Shown piece by piece: positions 57,301-64,000 of a DNA stretch of 64,000 nt. The stretch spans positions 3,782,001-3,846,000 of the forward strand of contig NZ_JAVDXW010000001.1 of the NCBI RefSeq assembly GCF_031458135.1, read 5' to 3'. Origin of the DNA: Haloactinomyces albus. GTDB lineage: Bacteria > Actinomycetota > Actinomycetes > Mycobacteriales > Pseudonocardiaceae. The translations under genes and the position numbers were made by a program. Every line of letters begins with the position of its first letter. Positions within the stretch are counted from its first letter, which is position 1. A model generated the notes under the pieces. That model worked only from the letters and a program-made list of their open reading frames with translations. It searched no databases and was not told the DNA's origin.

Positions 57301-58371
57301 TACGCCCTGCACAACGCTCGCACCTTCGCCGACCCCACGGCGGGCCAACGCACGATCGAACGGCTGCGTTCGCTGTACCAGCTCGCTCACCTGCGCGGTC
57401 GCCTGCACATCACGTTGCGCGACCTGCGTTCCGCGCTGGCTTACACGTTGACCTCCGGACGTTCCTGCGCTCAGATCAAGTCGCTGTACGAGCGCGGACG
57501 TGGACAGGAGATCCTGGACGCCTACTACTTCAACAGCTGGATCGGCCCTGAAGGAGGCCATGACCGGCTGCTCGCCGAGTTACGTGAGCTCGACGTCGCC
57601 GAAGTGCCAGCACCGTCACTGGAGCGCCGTTTCGACTACGCCGGTCCGGACACTGGCAGCGCCACCATGAGCTTCGACCAGCGTTCCGGTTACGACCTGG
57701 AACTGCTGAGCGCCCGGTTTGAACAGCTTCCGCGCGGCAGCGCCCCCGACCTCACTGCGCATCGCGACTACATCGCCGCAGCGAAACGCCGATTCTTCTT
57801 CGAATCCCTCGAGGATATCCGGTCGGCGAGCCTGCTGCCGTACCAATCAGCACGGATGTTCCTGGACGTGTTGGCGAGCCCCAACTCAGTGGGCGAGCAC
57901 CTCGGCGAGATCATCGATGCGATCAATCGTGGCGAGGGCCTGACCACGCCGGATGCCCTCGGTGACGCTGTAGCCTTACGCGTGCGGCACGTGCCGAACG
58001 GCACGATCAGCAGCTACCGGTTGTTCGACAAGGACAAGTTCACCCTGCACACCGCAGGCGCGCCCGAATCGCGGTATCTGGAAGGGGAGCACGACCACCT
58101 GCTGCTGCGCTATGTCGATCCCGGGGGCCAGCAGGCAGGGCTTGCCATCAAAATCGACTTGTATGAGCTGCTGTACCTGCTGCGCAGAGGTCACGTGCCC
58201 AACACCAGTGACAGCCAGGGGCGCTACCTGAGCCTGACAATGTTCAAGAACGCACTCTCCGCCGTGCCGTATCAAGAAGTGCTGCTTACCAACACCGGAC
58301 GTGATCTGCATCGTGTACGCAGGGAGCCCGGCGGCAGGCTCGTCATGGAAGCGCTCTCGGAGGTGCGATGA
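54301..58371 (+). CDS. NERD-pseudokinase-kinase-P-loop fusion protein (MAD6-like)
   Basis: A 1356-residue multidomain protein. Residues 15-130 form a NERD nuclease-related domain (VDLVVVTDRAVFVADVKG, with Asp48, Asp61 and Lys63). Residues 185-460 are a kinase fold lacking catalysis: the HRD motif is HRALSPST and DFG is GFD, so it is a pseudokinase. Residues 500-755 are a second Ser/Thr kinase with an intact glycine loop (LGKGHFGAAY), Lys529, HCDIKPSNL (Asp623) and DFN (Asp640). A P-loop ATPase follows: GNAGDGKT (834-841), a Walker-B-like VIAINE (915-920) and a CxxC plus Cys cluster (991-1000). PglW of BREX type 2 also joins NERD to a kinase. Probably a phage sensor or signalling switch. Confidence 0.85.
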   Translation: MAEILGGGPPVNDDERAVLARLRDHGPEHWLVLHNIEIPARNETFEVDLVVVTDRAVFVADVKGTRGRIEVAGSKWLPSRRQPFHSPVAKLRGHARRLKGLLENHRTELTRAYTAPLVVLTGRDAELVDPQQRDADNVTTFDEFIAYMDTGFEIPSRFADGVAELGQAIVEALHGAVRRPQGPPKIGGWEIVERLGGNSEVTEYRARNLDAPEGAGTVLLRVYRADPFLPEAELSAQQRRLGNAYVALSRMPPHPNIVTARHFTSVEDGARFVLELDDTHGRPLLRCLNEPELALGTDTKLRVIRDVFAGLAHAHYNKVIHRALSPSTVVIADDGRSLLTGFDHARLGPPRTETVVDQIPEVVDPNYRAPECHRDLQAHSPASDVYAAGILAYQLLTGELPFGSSTEQYSQASVLPPTPLAEAGVDAKLTELFTAMCAQQPDERPRAADALREFTRIVGAGKRNRRSMPKQVENTGSSGTTRSKDFLLNLPEGHELTRKFTIRRKLGKGHFGAAYHVFDMIADTDWVLKLILRDRDSVIERMKHEYQVLVNLERHPNVVRVADANFLPDNETPYLQFEYVDGRDLGSLTSGEQPLGPADVLRFGIEAARGIAHLHRHGVYHCDIKPSNLLWTEQGCKIIDFNVAVTSDSTLRHGGGSTRYLPPDLDISAQPSAADLADRDTYALALSLYEALTGAYPWDTGHPPPGEEPAHPAVWSGVPPLAPAFVEALLKAIAPQRSQRYGSVSEFLDALSGITTVWVEPPERQLPEPGESARESTNAFVDYLRTLYSQSTSTNQGTRGKDPTRSDLYVTSALDDRLLPDVLAGHYRLVIITGNAGDGKTAFLEHLLERARDEQASFSTARENGASFTLGGMEFHTNHDGSQDEGERANNAVLAEFFGPFSGEPTGWPDDQSRVIAINEGRLVDFLTEHAGDFTELGKLVNAGLAGHRLDSGVAVVNLNNRSVLADPEGTGSIFSRMLDRMTRPEFWQDCASCEISTHCYALHNARTFADPTAGQRTIERLRSLYQLAHLRGRLHITLRDLRSALAYTLTSGRSCAQIKSLYERGRGQEILDAYYFNSWIGPEGGHDRLLAELRELDVAEVPAPSLERRFDYAGPDTGSATMSFDQRSGYDLELLSARFEQLPRGSAPDLTAHRDYIAAAKRRFFFESLEDIRSASLLPYQSARMFLDVLASPNSVGEHLGEIIDAINRGEGLTTPDALGDAVALRVRHVPNGTISSYRLFDKDKFTLHTAGAPESRYLEGEHDHLLLRYVDPGGQQAGLAIKIDLYELLYLLRRGHVPNTSDSQGRYLSLTMFKNALSAVPYQEVLLTNTGRDLHRVRREPGGRLVMEALSEVR

Positions 58372-60020
58372 TGGGATTCGACCGTAAGGACCGCGAGTTC
58401 CGCCATCCCGGCGTGAGCTACCTCGAATTCAAGCAGATGGACATGGATCGGGTCCTTACCGCCTTCCTGGCCCGTCTGCGACACAATGGGTTGCCCAGCA
58501 GGCTCGCCCGCTCCACAGACTTGACCGTAGAGCCGTTCGTCTCTGAGTTTCTCGAACACCCCGAGTCGTTCTCCGGCTTCGATACCGAAACCACCCAGCG
58601 CTGGGTTTCGACACACCTGCTCGACATGGTCAACCGGGGCAAAGCCAACGAGGCGGTGGCCGGACCGCGGCCGCTCCACGGATTCACCTACCGCTTCCGC
58701 AACAGCAAACGCTCCCGCCCGTACGGGGCGGACGAGCAGCTCTACGAGATGCTGCTCCACGCCAGAGGCGATGTGGGTAAGCAGGCATTGGAACACCTGC
58801 GGAGCTTCTTCTTCGCAGGCATCGATCCGAGCACCGACGCACCGGTCACTGACGCCGAGATCGACGTCGAAACGCAAGCATTGCTGCACTTGTCCACAGT
58901 GGATAAAGTGGAGGACCGTCCGGACACCAGCAAGCCACGCAAACCACACCCCCCACTGTGCCAGGCAGCCGTGGACCTGCTCGTCGACGACGTGCTGCGG
59001 TTGCTGTTCCACAAGCGGTTCATACCGCGTTCGGTGCTCGTGGAGTACCTGAAGACGCTGTTCGCCTTCCACCTGGCGCTGTATCACCTACGGTTGATCA
59101 AGCTACTGCCGAACCTGGTGTGGCGCGAGAACACTGGCATTCGGTGTGTACGCAGCGAATGCGGCACTGACCTCAGTCTGGCCGCACACGGCTGCGGCTG
59201 CCCTGTGGGGCTGTTCCTCGATGTTGCGGGAGAGCCCGGAACCCGTGCGGCGGAACTCGCCGAACGTAGCGCAGAAGTGTGGTTCGGTCGCATACCGGAG
59301 TTCGTGCGCTCGGCCTACGCCATCAAAAAACTCGACGAGTTCGCTGAGAACCAGGCGAGAGTTGGCAAGCTACGGAGGCCGGCATCCGGGGTGTTCGGCG
59401 TGGCCGATGTGCTGAAGCTGCTCAGCAGTGCACGCAAAACCGACCGCAACAACTACTTCGATATGCGCATCCGCGGCATCGTCGAGGATTCGGCCGGTGC
59501 GGATGGTGAGCTGGATCCCGAGATCAGCACCATTCTCGGGCTGGGGCTGGACACCTTTACTACATACGTGGAAATGATCACTGCGCATCGTGGCCAGTAC
59601 CACCGTGGCTACATCGTCGATGCGCTGGACTCACTGCTGCTGAAGAACCGGTCCGGCGCCCTGATCACTCAACCCCGGGGCGGCAATCGTCGATTCATCC
59701 TGGACTCGCGGCTGCTGGAGGTGCTGCTGCAGGTCTCTCTGCTCGCGCCCGGCGGGCCGACGGGGTTTCGGACAAAGGCGATGCGCGTCGACGAGTTTCT
59801 CACTGTGCTGCGTCGTCGATACGGTCTCCACATCAGCCAGCTTCCGGAAGGCGACGGATTTTCGTCGGTGAGTATCGCCGATCGTGCGGCGTTGCGGGAG
59901 AACGAAACGGCGTTCAGCACGAAACTGCGCGAGATCGGATTCTTCTCCGACCTCTCCGATGCCTACCTGACGCAGACCATCAGCCCCCGTTACGCGGTGG
60001 GCGAAGAGGGGAACAAGTGA
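58368..60020 (+). CDS. Defence-operon protein of unknown fold (MAD7-like)
   Basis: A 550-residue mainly helical protein with no motif I can name. A putative zinc site is formed by Cys260, Cys265, Cys276 and Cys278 (RCVRSECGTDLS, then HGCGCPVG). It lies in a row of genes that overlap by four bases: the ATG shares bases with the kinase stop, and the TGA overlaps the next start. Conserved position beside the kinase in MADS-type loci suggests MAD7, whose function is not established to my knowledge. No signal peptide or membrane helix is seen. Confidence 0.75.
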   Translation: MMGFDRKDREFRHPGVSYLEFKQMDMDRVLTAFLARLRHNGLPSRLARSTDLTVEPFVSEFLEHPESFSGFDTETTQRWVSTHLLDMVNRGKANEAVAGPRPLHGFTYRFRNSKRSRPYGADEQLYEMLLHARGDVGKQALEHLRSFFFAGIDPSTDAPVTDAEIDVETQALLHLSTVDKVEDRPDTSKPRKPHPPLCQAAVDLLVDDVLRLLFHKRFIPRSVLVEYLKTLFAFHLALYHLRLIKLLPNLVWRENTGIRCVRSECGTDLSLAAHGCGCPVGLFLDVAGEPGTRAAELAERSAEVWFGRIPEFVRSAYAIKKLDEFAENQARVGKLRRPASGVFGVADVLKLLSSARKTDRNNYFDMRIRGIVEDSAGADGELDPEISTILGLGLDTFTTYVEMITAHRGQYHRGYIVDALDSLLLKNRSGALITQPRGGNRRFILDSRLLEVLLQVSLLAPGGPTGFRTKAMRVDEFLTVLRRRYGLHISQLPEGDGFSSVSIADRAALRENETAFSTKLREIGFFSDLSDAYLTQTISPRYAVGEEGNK

Positions 60021-63000
60021 GCACGACCGGTTTGCGGGAACTCCGGCAAGAAGACTTGTATGCCGAGTTGGAAGAATTGCTCGTGCCTTGGCTGGCCAGG
60101 GTGGCGGGGCAACGCGAACCCGGCCACTGCATGCGCGTCGGAGATCTGGACACCTCCCTGGCCATCCGGCTGTGCCGCAGGACGCGCCGCTGCGTACCGG
60201 CCGCGCAGGTCTACGTGCTGCGTTCCGGTTCTGAAGGCGCCGACGATGTAAGCGTCACGAGCACCAAACTGGTCGAACTGCGTAATCCGGAGACCGACGG
60301 TTCAGCTCGACCGCCGCTGCTGGTTTTTGTGCCCGCAGGTACCAAGGCCAGTGCGGAAGACTCGTTCGGCCTGGCCACCTTCGAAGAGCTCGACCTCGGT
60401 GATGTCTACACCGAGCTTTGCGAGGCTCTGCGCGCTGAACTACCCGCCCAATTGCGCTCGGCAGTCGATGAGCTCTTCGGTCTCATTACCGAGGCGCAGT
60501 GGCCCCATGCCGACGAACTGGCACGCACTCGGTACCTGCTCACGCTCAAACTCAACGACTTCGACAACACTGCGGCAGGCGCCGCATTATTCGAACTGGG
60601 ACTCATCCCCGACTTTGGCTTGTTCACGGACCTCAGCCAAGTGCTGCGTCGCGCTGCGTGCAACATCCACCACGCCAGATCAATGGCAACACCGACGCGC
60701 CCCGAACGTGGTCGCGTGATCGACCTCGGCTTGACCGACCCCGCCTACACAGCTCGCCTGGCAGAGTTTGCCGTGAGGGCTGGTCTGGAAGACCCCAAAG
60801 CATGGACACGACGCATCGTTGTCGACCGAGAAAACTGGGGACTGGCATTTCAACACTGGCCGTTGCCGGAAGAACTCACCCATGAACGAGTGCGAGTCGA
60901 CGTCGGTGAACTGCCGCTGCGCCGTGCCGGAGAAAATCCCGGGGACCACGACGACCAGATCCGCAGCACGATCATCGGCCAACAGTACCTTCCCACGGGT
61001 GCACAAGGGACGAACCAGCTCGCCGTGAGCTTTCAAGTCTCGCCCGCCCCACGGCAGGTTGCTGGCCTGTCCCGATTCATTGTCGCTCTCATCTCCGAAG
61101 ACAGCGGACCCACTGGCGTCGTGACGTCCGTGCGGGTCGGAACGAAAAGCAAAACCGAATACAAGGCGACGCTGAAAAAACTCAAGAAATCTCAGCTTGA
61201 GAACGGCTGGCACTTTATCCGCGTCTCCGGTGTTGATACCGAAGGTGTCCCATATCCCATGGAGACAGCGGGCGAATCCGGTGCACCGCCGCATGAAAGT
61301 CAGCGCTTCTTCGTCATCGCCGACGGTGACGCGGAAGAACCCGCGGAACCACGAGTGCGCCGGGAAGAAGGCCTTACCCAAGCCAAACTCCGGTTGAGCT
61401 TCGACGTGCTCGCCGATGGCCGGGCACCGACGGGCATCACCTGTACGGCAACGGGCTGGAAGAACGGTCCCGAAAGCAACGTGGTACGTGCTGTATTCGC
61501 TGGTGAAGCCATTGTGGATATCCGGCTGGCTGCAAGGCTGCGCGAGATAGAACGAGCCATCCTCACCGAATCGGCCGAAGCCGCTGCACGACGACTGACC
61601 ACGGCTGGAACACTGCTGCACGAACCCGGTGTGAGCCAAGCCGACGACGAAGTGTGGCGAAAGTTTCTCGTGGCGCGTCGTAACCTGTTCGAACAAATCA
61701 GTGGTACTGATCAGCTGGTTGTCGAAGGACGCGATCTCGCGGATATGGCCGAGTTGGCACTCGACTACGGACGTGCGTACCAGGCGCTCGTGGCGCATCG
61801 ACTGCAGCAGACTGAAGAGGGCAGGATCGCACGGGCCTGCCTGGCAGCCGTGCTCGCCATCGACACGGTGGTTGTCGAATTGCCCGGCGAGGGTATGGAC
61901 GCCGGTGAGGAAGTCGCGATTGTCTCGCCCACGCACCCGCTGCGGCTGCTGTGGCTCGTCACATGGACCAAACTCGGTTGGTCATGGTTGAACTCGGAAC
62001 TTCCTGCCAGTGGCGCCGCACTCCGTTCTGCCAAGTCCGCGCTCTTCGACGATCTGGCTCCCCTGGGATTTCCGCTGGCAGTACCGCGTGCTGACGGTAG
62101 ATTGCTGATGGCGGCAGACGATCTCAACCCGTACTGGGGCGCGCTTGCCGCCACCGACAGTCCCGATCCGCAAGGCACGCTGCGAGCTTTGACGAGCGTC
62201 CTCGGTAAGAGCGCGCAAAGTTCTTCGCGTCCACCGGTGAGTGGTCAGGCGCTCGCCGACCGAGTTGAGAGATACCTGCGAGCTCATCCGTATGTCACGA
62301 CACTGACCATCGCCGCAGTGAACCCCGGACGCGCGGAGGCCCTGGCCGACATGCTGGTGCAGCTGCAACGGCGGGCAGAATTCAGCGATCTACGCTATGA
62401 CCTCCGACTGTTCTTCCGCGACCCGGATGTCCCCGATGCGGGCGGTGCGCTGGTAGAGCTGTTGCACGGCGAATGGAACACCGCACACGAGGTAGAACGA
62501 TTCCGTGAGCCAAGCGCGGGGCTGACACCGAAGCTTTCGGTGTCGCTGCGTCCGCTGGAAGAGTTCAGTTCTGCTTCCACCGAGCACACCGTGCACCTCA
62601 CTATCTTGTTCGACGCGTTCGGCGGAGAGACTTTCGAGGTGGGAACGGGAGCCGAGCGCCATCACGTCACAGTGCACGGCCTTGCTCAGGAGATGCGCTC
62701 GCACTACCAGGTTGCCGAGGAAATCGCTTCCTGGCGCAAGGTGCCGGTACACGGAAGTGCCCATCCACTGCCGGGAAGTTCAGAATTCAGCGATCTCATG
62801 GGGCAGTTGCCAGGACTGATGTCGACCGCGGCGGCAACTGTGAGTTCGGGACAGGTCAGCCGGCAGTTCGTTCCGTGCGTGACGTTGAACCTCGACGCCG
62901 CCGACCGTACTCTCTTGCACCAGGCGCATCGCAGCAGTGACTGGGTCATCACCATCGACCGCACCATGGGCATGGAGCTCTTCGACTCTCCCAGCAGTGC

Positions 63001-64000
63001 GCAGCGCAGCGAGTATGTTATCGACCACAGTGCTCCCGATACCAGCACGCTCGGTCACCATATTGTGGTGAGCTCACGCTCGGTCGATGAGCTACGGGCG
63101 CTGCTGCTGCCCGCCATGAGCCAACACGACGTGAACATCGAGGCCCGTCATGTTGGTACTTTCTTCGACCAGTTGCGCCAGCTTTCCGGCAGACTCGCTT
63201 TCAAGATCGCCTCAGCAGCTCCCAACCAGCGCACCGAAATCCTCGGGCTCGCCCTGGCGCGGCTTTACCTCGCTTACCAAGGAGTGCTTGCCAACCAGTT
63301 GCTCGTTCCGCTGGACGCGCATCTGGAACTCTACAGGGATGCGAGGGCGCAATCGAGTGAGTTCGCGGTACGTCTGGACCGCACGGATCTGGCTTTGTTC
63401 GATCTCGATGCAGAGCAGCGCGTCATCACCTGCAGCCTGGTGGAGGTGAAATGCGCCTCCTCGGTGCCGGATCTGGCTGCTTACCAGCGACTCAAGGATC
63501 GCATTACCGAGCAGCTCAATCGCAGCGCCGAAGTGCTCGCCGAACATTTCGACCCACGCCACCGACGTCCTGACCGACCGGACCGAGTTGTCAAGAATGC
63601 CGAGTTCTCTGCGATGCTGCGCTTCTACCTCGATCGCGCACAACGCCACGAAATTATCGGCGAATCCGCCACGCGCGAAGCGAGCTGGCTCCTGGATCGG
63701 CTTGATGAGGGGTACCGGATGGAGTTCACGCGTACCGGTCTGATCTTTGATCTGGCCGGCACCGACACCGGTGTCGAACTGGAAGGCGGCATCGAGTTTC
63801 ATCGAGTGGGTCGTCAGCTTATCGATGAGCTCATCGAACACATCCCCACAGACCCCGTGCTCGCGCGCCAGGGTGGCGAAGAAGGTACCTCTGCCGATGT
63901 TCGCTCCATTGAGCTCACGACACCGCGCTTGGAAGATGCTGCATTCCTGCGTCCTGCTCGGGAACGCAGCACTCGCGACGAGGACGAGATGCTCGATGAT
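60017..64000 (+). CDS. Giant ATP-binding/nuclease-like protein (MAD8-like), partial
   Basis: One frame stays open from GTG 60017 to the window end: at least 1328 residues with no stop. The first 1000 residues lack a clear family; VSPTHPLRLLWL recalls helicase-like DptH/HerA partner proteins. A PD-(D/E)xK-like core is visible near the end: DLALFDLDAEQ (Asp1129, Asp1131) followed by SLVEVKCAS (Glu1143, Lys1145). No P-loop has appeared by the edge, so a HerA/FtsK-type ATPase would have to lie beyond it. GTG overlaps the previous stop by four bases. I recall the MADS effector of this position annotated as an ATP-binding protein. Confidence 0.75.
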   Translation, partial: MSTTGLRELRQEDLYAELEELLVPWLARVAGQREPGHCMRVGDLDTSLAIRLCRRTRRCVPAAQVYVLRSGSEGADDVSVTSTKLVELRNPETDGSARPPLLVFVPAGTKASAEDSFGLATFEELDLGDVYTELCEALRAELPAQLRSAVDELFGLITEAQWPHADELARTRYLLTLKLNDFDNTAAGAALFELGLIPDFGLFTDLSQVLRRAACNIHHARSMATPTRPERGRVIDLGLTDPAYTARLAEFAVRAGLEDPKAWTRRIVVDRENWGLAFQHWPLPEELTHERVRVDVGELPLRRAGENPGDHDDQIRSTIIGQQYLPTGAQGTNQLAVSFQVSPAPRQVAGLSRFIVALISEDSGPTGVVTSVRVGTKSKTEYKATLKKLKKSQLENGWHFIRVSGVDTEGVPYPMETAGESGAPPHESQRFFVIADGDAEEPAEPRVRREEGLTQAKLRLSFDVLADGRAPTGITCTATGWKNGPESNVVRAVFAGEAIVDIRLAARLREIERAILTESAEAAARRLTTAGTLLHEPGVSQADDEVWRKFLVARRNLFEQISGTDQLVVEGRDLADMAELALDYGRAYQALVAHRLQQTEEGRIARACLAAVLAIDTVVVELPGEGMDAGEEVAIVSPTHPLRLLWLVTWTKLGWSWLNSELPASGAALRSAKSALFDDLAPLGFPLAVPRADGRLLMAADDLNPYWGALAATDSPDPQGTLRALTSVLGKSAQSSSRPPVSGQALADRVERYLRAHPYVTTLTIAAVNPGRAEALADMLVQLQRRAEFSDLRYDLRLFFRDPDVPDAGGALVELLHGEWNTAHEVERFREPSAGLTPKLSVSLRPLEEFSSASTEHTVHLTILFDAFGGETFEVGTGAERHHVTVHGLAQEMRSHYQVAEEIASWRKVPVHGSAHPLPGSSEFSDLMGQLPGLMSTAAATVSSGQVSRQFVPCVTLNLDAADRTLLHQAHRSSDWVITIDRTMGMELFDSPSSAQRSEYVIDHSAPDTSTLGHHIVVSSRSVDELRALLLPAMSQHDVNIEARHVGTFFDQLRQLSGRLAFKIASAAPNQRTEILGLALARLYLAYQGVLANQLLVPLDAHLELYRDARAQSSEFAVRLDRTDLALFDLDAEQRVITCSLVEVKCASSVPDLAAYQRLKDRITEQLNRSAEVLAEHFDPRHRRPDRPDRVVKNAEFSAMLRFYLDRAQRHEIIGESATREASWLLDRLDEGYRMEFTRTGLIFDLAGTDTGVELEGGIEFHRVGRQLIDELIEHIPTDPVLARQGGEEGTSADVRSIELTTPRLEDAAFLRPARERSTRDEDEMLDD

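Larger units (their letters stand above)
48961..64000. mobile_element. Probable tRNA-Leu-associated genomic island (left part)
   Basis: A tRNA 3' end is followed by an integrase gene and then a phage-defence operon that continues past the window. I saw no second copy of the tRNA 3' end in 48979-64000, so the right boundary is expected outside. Integration at this tRNA is inferred. Confidence 0.5.

Noticed and set aside
1-64000. CRISPR array
   Set aside because: No regularly spaced repeats of 25-40 bases with unique spacers were seen on either strand.
50790-64000. BREX type 2 (Pgl) system
   Set aside because: NERD-kinase and methylase recall PglW/PglX, but a separate HsdS subunit is present and no PglZ phosphatase or PglY/BrxC ATPase is visible.

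Overview
The window comes from a high-GC actinomycete. It carries an actinobacterial 20S proteasome with prokaryotic ubiquitin-like protein (Pup), the PafBC regulators, RbpA, and Lnt next to a polyprenol-phosphate-mannose synthase. Gene order and protein features fit the Pseudonocardiales (for example Saccharopolyspora or Actinopolyspora relatives); this placement is inference from gene content only.

1-6.1 kb: a tail of an unidentified gene, a flavin oxidoreductase, two paralogous Pro/Gln/Gly-rich membrane proteins, then the proteasomal ATPase ARC/Mpa. 6.1-13.2 kb: an aldo/keto reductase and a Nudix hydrolase, then dop, pup, prcB, prcA and pafA. Dop deamidates the Pup C-terminal Gln, PafA ligates Pup to substrates, and ARC feeds pupylated proteins into the PrcAB core. 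13.2-14.7 kb: a broken membrane-protein gene, three IS5-type transposase fragments in both orientations and two strong inverted repeats. 14.8-25.8 kb: an amidase, pafB-pafC, tatA-tatC, a HelY-type helicase, a DUF4333-like protein, an Eis-type acetyltransferase and a 5'-3' exonuclease.

25.9-31.7 kb: a complete fructose phosphotransferase locus. ptsI is divergent from a five-gene operon of DeoR regulator, fruK, EIIA, EIIBC and HPr. 31.8-48.8 kb: ordinary chromosomal genes, including an ArsR regulator with an MFS exporter, a Xaa-Pro peptidase, an Lrp regulator, a secreted SGNH hydrolase, FxsA, an amidohydrolase, lnt-ppm1, rbpA with a SigR-type promoter, transporters, a XerC-like recombinase and an M20 peptidase.

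48.9-64 kb: a tRNA-Leu(GAG) marks the start of a probable genomic island. It holds an AbrB-like gene with a likely one-base frameshift, a tyrosine integrase closed by a strong terminator, and a tightly overlapping defence operon that runs off the window. The operon encodes an N6-adenine DNA methylase with an HsdR-N-like N-terminal domain, a type I specificity subunit, a 1356-residue NERD/pseudokinase/kinase/P-loop protein, a 550-residue protein of unknown fold, and a protein of more than 1300 residues with a PD-(D/E)xK-like motif. The set resembles the methylation-associated defence system (MADS), but the methylase and specificity genes overlap directly, with no ATPase gene between them. It looks like a reduced or variant MADS and is the most interesting part of the window.
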